DNA of 64,000 nucleotides, from positions 2,020,501 to 2,084,500 of the forward strand of contig JAJHTX010000007.1 in NCBI GenBank assembly GCA_032164295.1, read 5' to 3'. Shown in pieces: positions 34,863-47,100 of the stretch (position 1 is its first letter; every line of letters begins with the position of its first letter). The notes under the pieces were generated by a model. It did no database searches. It saw only the letters and a list, made by a program, of their open reading frames with translations, and was not told the origin of the DNA. This DNA is from Inonotus obliquus. Its lineage: Eukaryota; Basidiomycota; Agaricomycetes; Hymenochaetales; Hymenochaetaceae. Both the position numbers and the translations under genes were made by a program.

Positions 34863-35710
34863 CTAGTCGACCTTCGGCTGCTTCTCGAGTACAAGGTGAA
34901 GAGCATTGACCATTAGAGTAAACCGTGAAGGATCCGTGCCTGTCGGGGGACGGCCTACTACAATGTAAGCAGGAAGTGATGCTAAAAGTTCAGATTTGTC
35001 TAGGCATGCTATGACCCAGATTAACCAAGGCAATCCGGGTCTAGGAGATCTGATAAACCCGTTGGGCTTTATTATTATGTGTGAGGAGCTGTCTTGCCCA
35101 TACCGATGGATAAACGAGAGTAAGAACCGAGATCCCGCGGTCAAATACCAGGAAGAATAATTTTTAGTCAAGGTAAGTGGACTAAAGAACGGCCTTCGAT
35201 CTCGGTGCACGAATCTCGCGCGAAGAAGAGAAGTCGAAAGTTTCAAGAGCAAGATCGTGATCGCGGAAGTTCAAGTAAGCTAGACTGCCAGAACGCAACG
35301 AGCCTGCCACAGAACTAAAGATATGTCAGTTGGTCTCATCGTAGCTTGAATCCAGAGTATATGCGTACTATTGATCAAGGGTGTTGACAGGAGACACCTG
35401 CTCGGAGCCACGACCTCTTCGGATGCTTAGTGAGATGAGAATGGTAACTGATAGTATCGTTTCGCCCTGATCGCCACCGCATATAGCACATAAGGGATTA
35501 CATACCTAAATTAGCAAGTAAAATAGTGATGTTGCAGGGAAAGCAAGGGAATCACACTTACCAGCGTGAAATAGTAATCACTGCCTTTCAATCAGCATGC
35601 TGGTGACAACAAAGATACCGGTATACGTCCATCTCGCGGTCCGATCAACAAAGATTGGGTCTACAGCGCGCGAGCGGGCATAGTTTTGGAAAATGTTGCT
35701 GTATAATTGG
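34863..35710 (-). pseudogene. Coding-like fragments of an unidentified membrane-associated protein
   Basis: On the minus strand several neighbouring stretches look like protein but change frame: QLYSNIFQNYARSRAVDP with RWTYTGIFVVTSMLI (35700-35590), YVIPYVLYAVAIRAKRYYQ (about 35510-35450), SGSLAYLNFRDHDLALETF (about 35310-35240), and a 129-codon open frame ending LVLEKQPKVD at 34863-34865, which includes SSSHIIIKPNGFIRSPRPG and LPWLIWVIACLD. I could not join them all through good splice sites, so either a real gene has introns I misplace or this is a decaying copy. I do not recognise the family. Strand and approximate span are the only parts I would rely on. Confidence 0.3.
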
Positions 35711-37186
35711 CTAACCTAGTCATGAAACCGAGGTGTTTGAGCGGGATAGCAACACTATACATGGGTCTGCGAGAAGGGGGCTAGTGTGAATCATAACCAA
35801 ACCGAGAAGTCGGGGTTGAGGATGTCCAAAAAGGATCATTTCCAGAGAAGACGAGCTCCGTATGCAGCGGGCTTCCTCGCGTTTTCTGCTGGCATTTTTC
35901 TCGGAGCAGAGTTTGGTCGCCTGAACTATAAGCACTACTCTAGAATACTATTTGCGATTGGAGAACTCCCATGGTTCTTAAGCCTATCCATCGGCCTCTC
36001 ATGATACCGAGAGGAGAAAGAAGGTAAGTGTGATGATGGTAAAATGAGGAGATGCAACAAGGCGGAAGTGGCAGCATGGGGCGAGTGACAGACTGCACGT
36101 GATCCCTCGTCACATCCCCTGTGTATCATCTAGCATTGCCAAGTTTCGTTTCGTTTCACCCTCAACGATCATTGGATCGGGATTTCGTGTGCTCGATATT
36201 AGGCCACGATCACTCGCGATCCGGCATTTTAGCCCATGATATGGTTCTCATCCCACGGCGTCACTCGCGACCTGACGACGCCGCCGCAGTGCCGCCCATC
36301 CCATTTCCGTTGAGCTATATCAATACAATCTGCTCGGCTAGCGCTGAGTAGAGTTCTGGCACAAAAATGGCTACGGAACACCGCGCATCTCCATCGGTAC
36401 TGCGTGCTACGCATCGATCAGAGGTGGCAAGTTGCACTTCGCACAGACTAGCTCAGCCACGGAGGCATCACGTCCAAAGGAGAATGCATTCTGCAGAATA
36501 GGATTGCATCATGCAAGATATGCTATTCGTGTTTTATCATGTGTGCGATCATCCCGCAGTCGCCTTGGAGTCCAGGTACGTTACCGTCAAATTTTCCCCT
36601 TCAAGCTGCGAGCCGAACTGATATGCCAATATGTCAAGAAGACTCAGTCCATAATGCTGCCGTTCGCTCGATGTCTCGCTCTGAGTTCTGATTCATTGGG
36701 CTACGATATTTCATTAGGTATTAGAATGGAAGGATACCAAGGCAAGCCTTAGATCGGGGAGAACGGATGTGAGCTACAATAATTCTTGACCTTCTTGTTG
36801 GCTAATGATATAAATAATTAAAGTGGGGTAATGCAATGCGTGAATCGGAATGGAGTGTGTGGTGGGAAATGTAAGGGGGAGACAGTGTGCGAATAAAGTT
36901 AATGTGCAGTTGTCCAGTGCTGCGACGGAGGGTCCTTCCATACCTCCTTCCCGGGTTCTTCGAGGCGATTATCAACAGGCATAGGTTACAGGTCGCGGCA
37001 TTTCCCAGCAGGAAAGCATGGGACGGCGTATAAGTACATAGATAAAGACTGTGAAATATGGTGAGCGGTCAAAACTGGAGCACACGCATTCAGGGTTACT
37101 TACTATGTGCGAGTAATATAGCAATGACACAGGTATCAGAAACGGACATTGAGACGACGAATGAGATGCTCGATAACGCGAGATGC
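35711..37186. other. Intergenic, no gene seen
   Basis: About 1.5 kb. A plus-strand frame at 35786-36004 has a hydrophobic stretch (AAGFLAFSAGIFLGAEFG) but no start context or partner exons that I can support. The remainder is empty as far as I can see. Confidence 0.35.
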
Positions 37187-37315
37187 TCAGTAGAATACAG
37201 GCCCGTTCGATTGCGCGGCTGCTTTAATATTTGATTGGGATGAACCCTTTCCACCCTTGCTTGACTGGTTTACGGGAGTAGTTGTGGATGCGGCGCGTGC
37301 AGTGAAGGAGAACAT
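37187..37315 (-). CDS. Candidate 42-residue small protein
   Basis: An uninterrupted minus-strand frame from ATG 37315 to TGA 37187-37189. It encodes MFSFTARAASTTTPVNQSSK, then a Gly/Lys/Ser stretch, ending AAAQSNGPVFY. The chain is basic and Ser/Ala-rich, with an N-terminus that could be a short organelle presequence. A TATAAAAGG box lies about 145 bp upstream (37457-37465), followed by a C/T-rich leader like those of strongly expressed fungal genes, and the ATG is the first in-frame Met after it. I do not recognise the product. The case rests on promoter-like context and codon-like composition; the ORF could be chance. Confidence 0.4.
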   Translation of the reverse strand: MFSFTARAASTTTPVNQSSKGGKGSSQSNIKAAAQSNGPVFY

Positions 37316-37456
37316 GATTATTTGGACGACGGAGTAATGTGCGTCGAGTGATGATTGCAGAGGTGAGTAAGGCGCGGAAGAATGAGGTCCCTTGACTGTC
37401 GAGAGGATTGTGTGGGGCGATAGTGGTCTGGTCCGTCCTGAGGAGAGGATGAGAGT

Positions 37457-37465
37457 CCTTTTATA
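37457..37465 (-). promoter_or_regulatory. TATA box of the 42-residue ORF
   Basis: Minus strand TATAAAAGG. The following 140 bp on the minus strand are rich in C and T. Confidence 0.45.
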
Positions 37466-40400
37466 CGCCAGCAATCATTGTAGCGACTCGAAGTTCCCAA
37501 TTGGGATTATTGGATACTTCCATTTTGACTCAGACAGCCATCAGCCCGGACGGGACCGCCACCACATCAGTGAATATAATATGCTATGCTAGGTGAGTGC
37601 ATTAGATTGAACTAACGTTACGCTGTTACGCGCGTCAGGTCTGATTTCTGTTTTAGGTCGTGTACGCAGGGCCTCCCACGCGACGGGGTTAGGCAACTCG
37701 GTCTTAGCTGCAACTCACCGAATTCCGACAGTAATGGTCACCTATGCCGTCTGCGCCAGCTTGATGGCCCATTCCGGTCTCAGGTATTTTGCTTAGGTTT
37801 CATCGCGCCGAAAACGGAGAAGGCTCATCGTGCCTCGTCATTCGGAGGTACTTTCTTTTTTGAGAAAGACTAACCCGCGGGATCATGCTATCGTAGATGG
37901 TAAATAGCGGAACCTTTTTTTCCTTCCTTTCCTTTCATTACTTTTTTCTGAAGATCAGGAACATCTTCATCTCACAGGCCTCTCTGGGACGAATTGATTA
38001 TCGAGTCATGACCGCGTTTACAAAATACATCTAATTTCCGCGAGTTTTGATGTGAGTTCGGTTGAGACTGCCTTTTCCGGCTAGTCGCCGGTGCTCTTAG
38101 ATTTGCCCTTGTTCTTTTTTTCTCGACCTCGAGGTTCCCAGACAACTTCTGCACAGCTTGTTCGCCGTCCTTCACGGACCTGCGCCAAAGGACTCTGCGC
38201 GCCTGTCGAAGCCCTGTGCTCTATCTACATCGTGTATGCTCGTACTTCTGCACCGGAAGCTTCTATGAGCGTTACCTTCGCCCATAATCAGTCATCGCGA
38301 GCTCTGCAGTGCAACGCTGTTGCGAAACTTTCAGTATGCGCCTATTGTTTTGTCATGATGCTCAAGCTAGAATCCACTCCCCAGCGCCTTACCTGTGCTC
38401 GACGACGCGTTGCTTTGTGATGGGCGCTATAACTGAATGCATGCGGTGCATTACGAACCCTTGCAGGACGGTATTATCTTCAAGACGCTATCGTGGACGA
38501 CGTAAGTCTGCAACATAAAATTGCTCATGGCTCTTAATCAGCGAGATATCACCCAATTGATTACTTTCTTCTGAGACGCTCGAGTCATCTTTTGTCGGTC
38601 ATCCGCTGGGCCCGACGTCGGGCCATCTAATTTCATCCAATAACCGTATCTTAGCTTCTTGCTCTCTTCGAGCGAGTATGTCCATTGGTCGAACCTGCAG
38701 GTGATATAACATCATGACTCGAATGGGAATCTCCATATCAGCCCGCTCTGACTCTAGCTATTCGGTTTTGATTCAAACCTAGTTCCACATCGTCGCTTTG
38801 AAACGGACCCTAGACGAGGAATACCCGATCGCACGACTCTCAGGATGTCTGATACATCCAACTTTGTGACTGATGACTAAGTCCTTCACGACATTGTGCG
38901 TTAAAGGGACCAACAAAACAGCCGGGAAATACCAGAAGAAGGTTACCAATTGTGAGAACCTTTCTGTTCATCTTGGATGCTCTTCTGAACTCAGTCGCAC
39001 GTTTCACGGCAACCGCGGCAACCCGCAAAACATCTAGAGCAGCGTGTTCCAAAATTGGAACCCAAGGAGCGGACATGTCTACAGGTATAGTCTGTGGTCC
39101 TGATGCGGCGTCGTGCTTCGTATATATCAAGCCTAGATCCCGAACAAAGAGAAGTTGGTGCAACTGTACTTGAACTTTTGGTCCGATCATCAGGGCATCA
39201 TCGAGGGGTACGCGGGGAGTCACGGTCGTCTGTCGGAGGGCCCCGGACACCGTTAGCCTCTGTCCCTCAATAAGAAATATATCGGCGCATCCAGTGGCCG
39301 ATCAATGGTGGCCTTTTCTTATTACCTAGATACGGCATAATGGTGGCTTCCCCGCTTTTGCTTTGCTTTTCCAATCCTTCCGGCGGTATTTCGTTGCGAG
39401 TCAGTAGATTTCACGGAACACACAGTTCTGCGTCTTTCTCTGACCTTCATCTTCTGGCTTACCGGCATCTCTCCATGCCATGAGGCTTATCGATCCGGTT
39501 TGTTAACGGCGTTTTCACCGTTTCTGAAAACGCGGCGACATGCTGTGGAGCATTCTAGCATTGAAGAACCGCCTAGCCTCATATCAGCTGCAACTAACTT
39601 GCTTCTAGCCTGGTATTCATCTTCGTATCGAGTTAGATGAGTGAGAACAAAGCTCCATGCCAACAAATCGCAAGATACATCACGGTTAAAGGGCAGATGA
39701 GATCTCAGTGTTCCTATTCCACAAAGGCCAGAGGAGACCGAGACGCTCACCGTTAATTCAGCGGACGCAACCACGATGCTTTCGGGCTTCCGAATGCGGG
39801 ATATGATTGCCCGGCTCAGTTTCTTACCTGGACTCTGGACCGTGCTGTACGTCAAAGATCTTTGGGTGTCTATCTGTATCTTTGCTTGATGCCTCAGTTG
39901 AGCCCCGGAATACCTGATGAACGCACACGCTATACGCTCCAATCAAGCGCGGTCTGTATGATGACAGTGCAGTCGAGCTCGCATTTCAAGCCAGCCCTGG
40001 GTTTGGACTGGGTTCTATTTTCTAGTCATTGTTTCGTTGACTGTGAGACGCACAACAGCATCTAGGTTCTGCTAGACCGAGTCCTCAGCGCAAAACAGAA
40101 ACATCTCATACACTAAAGTATCGGCCATTATCAACAGGACTGCAAGCGCCCCCAACAGCTTCTGGGCGGTAGCTCATACTTCGCCACTGCACTGCAGTGA
40201 TGAGCGACGGGGATCGGATTGGGTCGACCCTGACCTATCTACGCCAGGTGTTTCCGCGCTTGTGCCAAGTTTAAAGCTTACCTCCCCTGTTAACATTGAT
40301 GAGCCTGTCAAAAGTTCCAGTTGCTCAATTTCTGACAGATTCCTGTCCCCGCGGCTGTGATTAACAGCTTACCTTGCTAGGTCTAGATTTCAAATACAAG

Positions 40401-41400
40401 GCAGCATTGTATGCGCCCGAGTCCTATGAAACGTTGCGTGGCGCTTTCGAGCATATGGTTCTGCGACCGAACGGAAAGATCGGTGTAAATGCTATAAGCT
40501 GTGTGCAACACCTATTGGTGAGTGGCGTGGCCAATCATCTCGTAGATAGGTATTTTTGAGCTCTATCGAGCGACCTGTAGTAAAAGGTGATTAAAATTGC
40601 ATTTGTAGGAGAGATACGCAGTGCATCAACCCCGAGATGCACGCAACATCGTTGAGTGACTTTCCGAAATACTTCCATCTAATGTTGATTATCCTCAGCT
40701 GGTTGCGATGGCTAATTACGTACATATCTCAAGAATAGTAGGAGAAAGGAAGATGCACAACACGTGCACTATTCGGCAATACAACTGCTGCGGCTGGCTT
40801 CCATCTCATAGTGGGTATAATTCCCGCTTCTTCGGATAATGGGATAGGGTTTGAAGATGGCATCCTCTAGCATCCTCTAGCGGAAGATAACACTAGGTCA
40901 GCGATTTGTTCGGGTCAAATGAGCTCCGAAACGGAAACGTTTTCATGAAGGTTTATAATCAGACGCCACTCCGATTATGCTGCTTATTATGTATATCTGC
41001 AGCATTTGACTTCTTACTTTTGAAGCATGGTACCAGGGCAATAGTAATTGAGCGAAGGCATCAGTGCATATCACTCACTGAGACCCTTCAATTGCTGCCG
41101 GTGATAGACGGTAGTGGACCTGAAACAAGACAACAGATGTGAAGAATGGTGTTCATCTTAGAGGCCGAGTAGAATCTTGAAAAGATAGGGGAAACTGTAA
41201 GAGTTACGTCTTAGATTTTTTGAAGATTTTCTTGTGTGGCAATCACTAGCGTGTGATCTAGGATTTTCCTTTTTTGGGACTCATTTATAGATCCGACAAT
41301 CCCTTGATGCCGATCTCTTCAAGCCAAGTTGACGATCATGATTTGTCATCCTCAATCTTGACCTTGAACGCCCACGAGCTGCTACACCCAGATCACGAAT
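37466..41400. other. Gene-poor stretch of about 3.9 kb
   Basis: No gene I can support. Two minus-strand frames of 136 and 151 codons (39250-38840 and 39942-39487) show no domain and cannot be linked through convincing introns. A direct duplication of GCATCCTCTA lies near 40860-40881. No transposase, integrase or terminal repeat was seen. The stretch may contain old mobile DNA too decayed to recognise by eye. Confidence 0.4.
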
Positions 41401-43673
41401 ATGGCTCAGATGAGAGCAGTTCTCGTCAAGAATGGCGCAGGTCCCATCGAGAATCTATTTCTCGGTGAAACGACCAGGCCAAGGCCATCAGCCAAGGAGG
41501 TTCTTGTCAAGGTGAGTACGTGAGTGGCATGATTGATCTCACACATCACCCAGTGGCCGCCGCCACCGCCATCAAAAGAAGTCTATGCACAATTAATAAG
41601 CTCTTTGGTGTTAAAAGGACAAGACATACTAGAATTGTCAACTCCCATATCTCTTATTCATCACTCTGCTGCGTATTGATCTTGATCTGACTCAAAGCGG
41701 ACATCACGTAGGTAAAGGCATTCGGGCTCAATCGAATGGATATACTACAACGGGAAGGGCGCTACCCGGTGCCACCAGGTACATCTCAGATTCTTGGTGT
41801 TGAGTTCTCTGGTCACATCGCGGAGCTCGGTTCGGATGTAACGCAGTGGAAGGTTAACGACGAGGTTTTCGGCCTCGCTAGCGGTGTATGCATCTACTTC
41901 CTTTCCCATAATTGAATCCAAAGTGGGTTATTCATCACCAGTTGTACAGGGAGCCTACGCGGAATTCATTACCGTGCCACAAAGTCACGTCATGCCGAAG
42001 CCTTCGCATCTCTCTTGGGTACAGGCGGCGTCTATCCCGGAGAACTGGTTGACAGGTAAGTATAGTAAGACCTTAGTAGCACTCTAACTCCGGTCCATAC
42101 GCATTTCAAAAGACATTGGAACGTCAACATTATAGCGTAACGGCATAGATGTGCTAAGAATAATCATTTGATAACGGTGTCCTTTAGCGTTTCAGGCTTT
42201 GGTTGTTATAGGGAACTTGAAAGATGGGGACGACGTTCTCGTACACACGGGAGCCTCGGGTGTCGGCGTGGCCGCGAACCAGTTGGCACGCTTCTTCGGC
42301 GCGTAAGTTGACCCACTTGCCCGCTCTCTTCTTCCGCTCCTTGCTTCCTTTCACCTTACCGTTCCTTCCATCAAGAATCTTATTCAGCTTTCATTCATCC
42401 CCTGTTTTCAAAGATTCCGCCCATATTTCGTATTCAATATTCGTCATTAAATCGTAATTAATATGACACACCAGGAAGACCGTCATAACTACAGCGTCTA
42501 CTCAGGAAAAACTCAGATTCCTGCTTAACATGCCGGATGGAGGGCTTAGTGCAACGCACGCGGTCAATTATAAGACGCAAGACTTCGCGGAAGAAGTCAA
42601 AAAAGTGACAAACGGAAAGGGTGTCGAGGTGCTCATTGACTTCGTCGGACAGAGCCACTGGGCAAAAAACATCGCATCCCTTGCCTTGGAAGGAAGGATG
42701 ACGCTCCTTGCCCTTCTTAGCGGTGAGTGATGAGAGATTTCTATGGTGATCCGTTTCGGAGAGAAGCCGTTCACTTTGATTACTGCCCACAATATTTCTC
42801 AATTGGCGGTCCCAAGTTCACGGAGCTACGCGCTCTTAAGCATATCTCGTCACCCTCTTTCCACACTTGTCCTCGGGCCTTACGCTGAGGCTGTCAGTTG
42901 TCCCAGATCCATTCTATTCTATTCTTATTCATGGTTACATCTATCAATCATTGATTTTTTTGACTATCCATTCAACTTCAATCTCAATACAAATGGTTCA
43001 CATCAATGCTGACCCGGTGCAAACCGGACCGACTACCCAGGCGCCGAGGTTTCCAGCTTTAATCTGGCTCCGATTCTATACAAGCGACTACGTATTGAAG
43101 GGTCAACACTCCGTGCGCGCTCGCTAGAGTATCAAGCCAACCTCATCAATCGGTACGTTTCCGCAGCCCTTTTTCAATTTCAAGAGAAGCAGTTCCTCTT
43201 CCCCGGTTCTCTCTTTCTCCGGAATTTCCCATACCATTCTAGACGTTGGGGAGAATATCATCATATTGACTGATCTAGTCAGAGGTTTGACATCATTCAT
43301 TATCTTTTTATACGGTTTTGCATTGCAATCTACTCATCATTACCCTCTTTCACACGCCGAGCAGGTTCAAGAACGATGTTCTCGCCGCGCTTGTTGATGG
43401 GAAGCTCAAGACATACATTCACAAGGTGCGTCTTTGGCTCAAATGCCTTTCATCTCTCTACTTTGGATGGCTTGTCCGACTCTTCGGTGATCTCCTGCGT
43501 TTATACTATACGTAGGTCTACCCGTGGACGGAGATCCAAGAAGCACATCGAGAGATGGAAGCTAATAGTACCATGTAAGTCCACCATTTCCAATTTCTTT
43601 CCGCGGGTTTCTGGGATGGAATCGTGAAACGCTTCTTGTTCGTAGCGGAAAGATTATTGCGGAAGTCGTGTAA
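41401..43673 (+). CDS. NAD(P)H quinone oxidoreductase, PIG3/TP53I3-like
   Basis: A zinc-free member of the medium-chain dehydrogenase/reductase family that reduces quinones with NADPH. The ATG at 41401 gives MAQMRAVLVKNGAGPIENLF. Further exons show AFGLNRMDILQREGRYPVPP, the substrate-side motif ILGVEFSGHIAELGSDV, GAYAEFITVP and AASIPENWLTAFQAL. The nucleotide-binding motif HTGASGVGVAANQLA (about 42240) and VEVLIDFVGQSHW follow. The chain continues FNLAPILYKRLRIEGSTLRARS and ends GKIIAEVV at 43671-43673. The GASGVG loop and the order NRMDILQR / PENWLTA fit the PIG3 group. About eight introns are present. Expected in the cytosol and linked to quinone detoxification, possibly of aromatic breakdown products. 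Confidence 0.9.
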
Positions 43674-44121
43674 AGGAGATGATGAAATAACGAAAGGATT
43701 GTGGAGGATAATAATAGATGAAACCATTTGGCAATAAAGAATGGATGGTAGAGTAGACGGAGTGGTAATTCTTCGAGAACCGCAATTGTCACAAGTACCG
43801 TCATGCAAGCATGCAAGTTGAGTTTATGAATAAAAGAAAACTATGTAGGACCAGATCCACTATTTCACCATCTCTTGTCTATGTAAAAGTACATTGAGCA
43901 TTCTGCGACAGCGCATCTACTACTTCTTTCATTCTTTCGTAAAGTACATCCATCCCTCCTCTTTCTAGGTATACACCGCCCCCGGTCGGCAAAATCATTA
44001 AGCGCAATAATCACGAGAACGAGAAAGGCTTCAGATGGCCTAAGAGATACCTGAGTCTATTTCACTCCTCTCCTTTATGTTGTAGTGTTGGGAGACGAGG
44101 CGAGAGACAAGAGTGTTGTGT
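43674..44121. other. Convergent 3' region
   Basis: About 450 bp between the oxidoreductase and the glutamate dehydrogenase, which point at each other. Presumably both 3' UTRs. No gene seen. Confidence 0.45.
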
Positions 44122-47100
44122 CTAAGCCTCAGAAGCGAGTTCGCGCGCGAAATGGAAAAAGTCGACGCTGGAGCCGCTAGGTCCGTATTTATAGATCTGA
44201 TGAGTTTTTCACAAACGGAAATGCAAAAATCAGTCAGTTAGTCAAAAACAATTCCGAAGCAAAAAAAGAGAAAAAGCAAAAGCAAAAGCAAAAGCAAAAG
44301 GGAACTCACGAAATGCGAAGCGACCCAACTCGAGAACAAAGCTCTCTGATACGTCTCTGGTAATCTCGTCAAAAGCGTGTCAAGTCCTACTTTGTCGACG
44401 AGCGTTTTCGGAATGGCTCGTTTCATGACGCCCTTTCTGGATGGTCCGTCCTCGAATAGATCACTAGCTTCTAGTTCGGCTTGTAGGGCATTTAGAGTCG
44501 AGCTTAACTCGTCACTTAAAACCGAACGTGATGGTACTCTCCCTGCCCCTCCACCACCACCACCAGCTCCCACTCCTCCTCCTCCCGCTCCTCCTTTAGC
44601 ACCCCCATAAGTACTTGAACTCTGACGTACATACTCACGCCACAAACACTGAAATTCGAGTTGAGCATTTTGGATGATGGTTTGTTGGATGTTTTGGACG
44701 TAGGAGATGTAGAAGGGGGATGGGAGGCCGGTTGAGGAGTGGACCATTAGGTTGAGGTATTCGGTGTTTGAGAGGGATAGGCCTGCGAGGACTTCGAGGG
44801 AGGAGGATGTTACGCCGCCTGGTTGTGTTGGATCAGGTCAGGTGAGTTGGATTGGATTGGGTGGGTGGGATTGGGTGGCATGCCGGTTTGATTAGAGGTT
44901 GTAGAAGGATTGATGACGATGATGCGGATCGTGGTGATCGCGTGAGATTTGAGAAGACATGCAAAAAAAACGTATCAGTCAGTCAGTCAGTCAGTCAGTC
45001 AGGCAGCTCCGTTAGACGTGTTTCAGCGCCCAGAAAATAACGAGAAGTAAAAACGTAAAGAGCGGGAATAAAATCAAAGCCAAGCCAAGCCAAGCCGAAG
45101 GAGAGCATGAAAGACGTCGTGGAAATAATGATTGATCCGAACCGAGGCCAGAGATCAACAAACGAATAGAAAGAAGGTTGAAATGCACGCTGAAAGCAAA
45201 GATAGGAAAGGTACGAAAAATGTAGAAAAAGACCCGACTAGAAGTCAAGAAAGAAGAAGAAGGGAAGATTGAGTAAAACGTACCTTTATTGGCGGAACTA
45301 TCCTTGAACAAAATCACTTTCCGACTCTCAAGATAAAGTCGTGCCTGTTGAGTCAGGAACAAATTCGCACCCTCGACGATGTACTTGAAGTGAGGTTTGC
45401 CATCGCTGTCGATCAGGGAGGCTACGTTTGAGATGTTCACTGCTTCCGGACTAGGAGAAGAGAAGAGAAGAGGTGTGAAGATTAGTATCGTTCTTGGTTT
45501 AGTTAAGATGATGTGATTGGGATTGAAGGTGTATGACTTAGGGGTGCTGTTGTCACTCCTATCGAAGCGTCTACTCTCGATGAAGGGGTACGAATCGAGA
45601 TGGTGCAGATGAAACGAGAACTCACCGACCGCCGCACGGTACGAACAAATCCGCCTTGAAGCGGAAATGCGCTGTGTTCCGGAAATCTGTACCATCCAGT
45701 ACAACCTCTCCAGCTACACGTCAATCCATACACACACGCGAGCGCGAGGATGAATTCACACACAACATCAACGCCAATACAAGTATACCCGTCGGAGAAT
45801 CGGAGAAAGTTACCAAGAAGTGACATTCAATCAGTCAATAAAACACGCTCTACCTCCAACGAAAGGATGTGTACTTACAGGGTAGTCGAATATCCTGATC
45901 CTCAACAAGAACGATATAGCCATCTTTACTAAGTTTAGACCTATCGAAATGCGATATCGTTACGCGGAGTTTCGCAAGCCGGACGAGTTCTTCCCGGTTA
46001 ATACCCGCAGGATCGGCGAGTACGCCTGACCCGTCAATGATTGCGATCGTCTTGTCACTACTTAGGAGGATCTCGTCTGATAATCGTCCGTAAGTGTGTG
46101 TAAACCAGGTCCAGGAACAAAAGTATCAAACAAGAGGAATGTTACGGAATGAGTAGATGTAAAGACCGGGTATAAGGGAAAGGTACCCACTGGAACCTAA
46201 ATCTCCGTCCGGACCACCTGTCTGGACTTTGGTGATTTCGTTCTCCCGTAGACCAAGCTTATGGTATATCCCAAGGACATATTGTCGTACAGACAACGAC
46301 GTCATACCATACTTATCGTGTGGTACACCACCAAGAGCTTCTGCGCTCTTACCTGTGGTGAATGATTTCCACCATGTCTCGGCGCCCCGCGCACGGGCAT
46401 GCACTGTACCCGTCAATAATTAAATCAGAGCTTGGTCGATGGGAAGGATGAGTAAGAGATACATACGTGCTGCCCAATCCATCATGTCGGCCGTCCCCTC
46501 TGAACGATATTCAGCACTTAGAGATAGACAATCAAGTACGAAGCTTACCATCTGGTCCGAAGAACAGCAATTCAGGTTTCCCGTACAGATCTACAATCTT
46601 CTCCTTAATCCCGGGACTGTGTCCAGGAATCAACAAGTCGATGACCGCCTAAGTGAATTCCATTCATCAGCCAACATTCGTTGCAACAAGTAACGACAAA
46701 AGGAAACAACTCACATCCACATACTTCTCAAACGCTCTCCTCGGGTTAGCACCCAAGCTAGGTAAAATAGTTCCCTTCGCCCCACCTTCCGGTATATCCT
46801 TATTCTTCAAATTCTGAGTCGCAGCAAGAGCGTAATTCTCATCAAACAACAGTCTTTGATTTATCGAATAATTCTCTTTGTTCCTTGAACGGACGATTCG
46901 AATTCCGCCGCGAGCGACATCACGGAAACGAATGTGGAATCCACGGAATTCTGCGCCGACGATGAAGAACATGCCGAATGGCTTTGAGGGGTATTCAACC
47001 ACTGGCAGGAAGTCGGGTGTGAGGCGGAAGGAAAGGGCGACTTTGGTAGGTTGATAGAAGTTTGTCTTGAGGACGGCCCTGTGTATGAGATTACTTAGAA

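Noticed and set aside
38840..39942. Two minus-strand frames of 136 and 151 codons
   Set aside because: No domain, no good start context and no splice sites that connect them. Kept only as part of the gene-poor stretch.
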